Origin: Clostridia bacterium
GTDB taxonomy: Bacteria; Bacillota; Clostridia; Oscillospirales; UBA644
Assembly: GCA_017424085.1 (NCBI GenBank)
Contig: JAFPBP010000176.1
Coordinates: forward strand, 1 to 12,454
Direction: 5' to 3'
DNA: 12,454 nt
How positions within the stretch are numbered: position 1 is the stretch's first letter; each line of letters opens with the position of its first letter. Shown piece by piece: positions 12,451 to 12,454 of the stretch. The notes under the pieces were generated by a model that was not told the DNA's origin, searched no databases, and saw nothing but the letters and a program-made list of their open reading frames with translations. The position numbers were made by a program, and so were the translations under genes.

Positions 12451-12454
12451 ACGG

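Overview
The window looks like a chromosomal piece of an endospore-forming, low-to-mid GC Firmicute of the class Clostridia, probably an uncultured or gut-type lineage. The grounds are spoIIGA-sigE, a Spo0A-type DNA-binding domain, cdaA followed by the start of a cdaR-like gene, RNase Y, Gram-positive lipoprotein signals, strong AGGAGG ribosome binding sites and consensus SigA promoters. Genus cannot be read from the sequence. No phage, transposon or CRISPR signals were found.

Layout. (1) Positions 1-2363, minus strand: a DUF3343 Se/S-carrier-like protein overlapping a class V aminotransferase/cysteine desulfurase, then cdaA (diadenylate cyclase) and the first codons of a cdaR-like gene. (2) Positions 2432-3807, plus strand: a strong promoter, a truncated NfeD-like membrane ORF, a Gfo/Idh/MocA oxidoreductase and a terminator. 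(3) Positions 3824-5268, minus: a Cthe_2159-type beta-helix lipoprotein and a zinc-ribbon/DUF4190 membrane protein with a clear promoter. (4) Positions 5310-6233, minus: a consensus promoter drives tRNA-Met and tRNA-Glu, then a terminator, then mscL. (5) Positions 6282-8157, minus: one promoter and three packed genes: a small single-pass coiled-coil protein, a coiled-coil lipoprotein with a degenerate polysaccharide deacetylase domain, and an HD-domain hydrolase. (6) Positions 8251-9954, plus: rny (RNase Y) with promoter and terminator and no ordinary start codon. (7) Positions 9953-11563, plus: the spoIIGA-sigE operon behind a promoter with an abnormally long spacer. (8) Positions 11560-12450, minus: an atypical Spo0A-like regulator converging on sigE so that the two stop codons share TTAA, with promoter and upstream terminator.

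How the parts fit. SpoIIGA is the membrane protease that removes the SigE pro-sequence, so region 7 is a mother-cell sporulation module. Its promoter resembles the Bacillus subtilis spoIIG promoter, known for a 22-bp spacer and Spo0A dependence. The convergent gene has a recognisable Spo0A effector domain on an eroded receiver domain. Together these make the right-hand 2.5 kb the most interesting part. Other unusual points are the apparent AUU start of rny, a deacetylase lacking all three usual metal/catalytic histidines beside a coiled-coil partner candidate, and an NfeD remnant that runs out of frame into the next gene.
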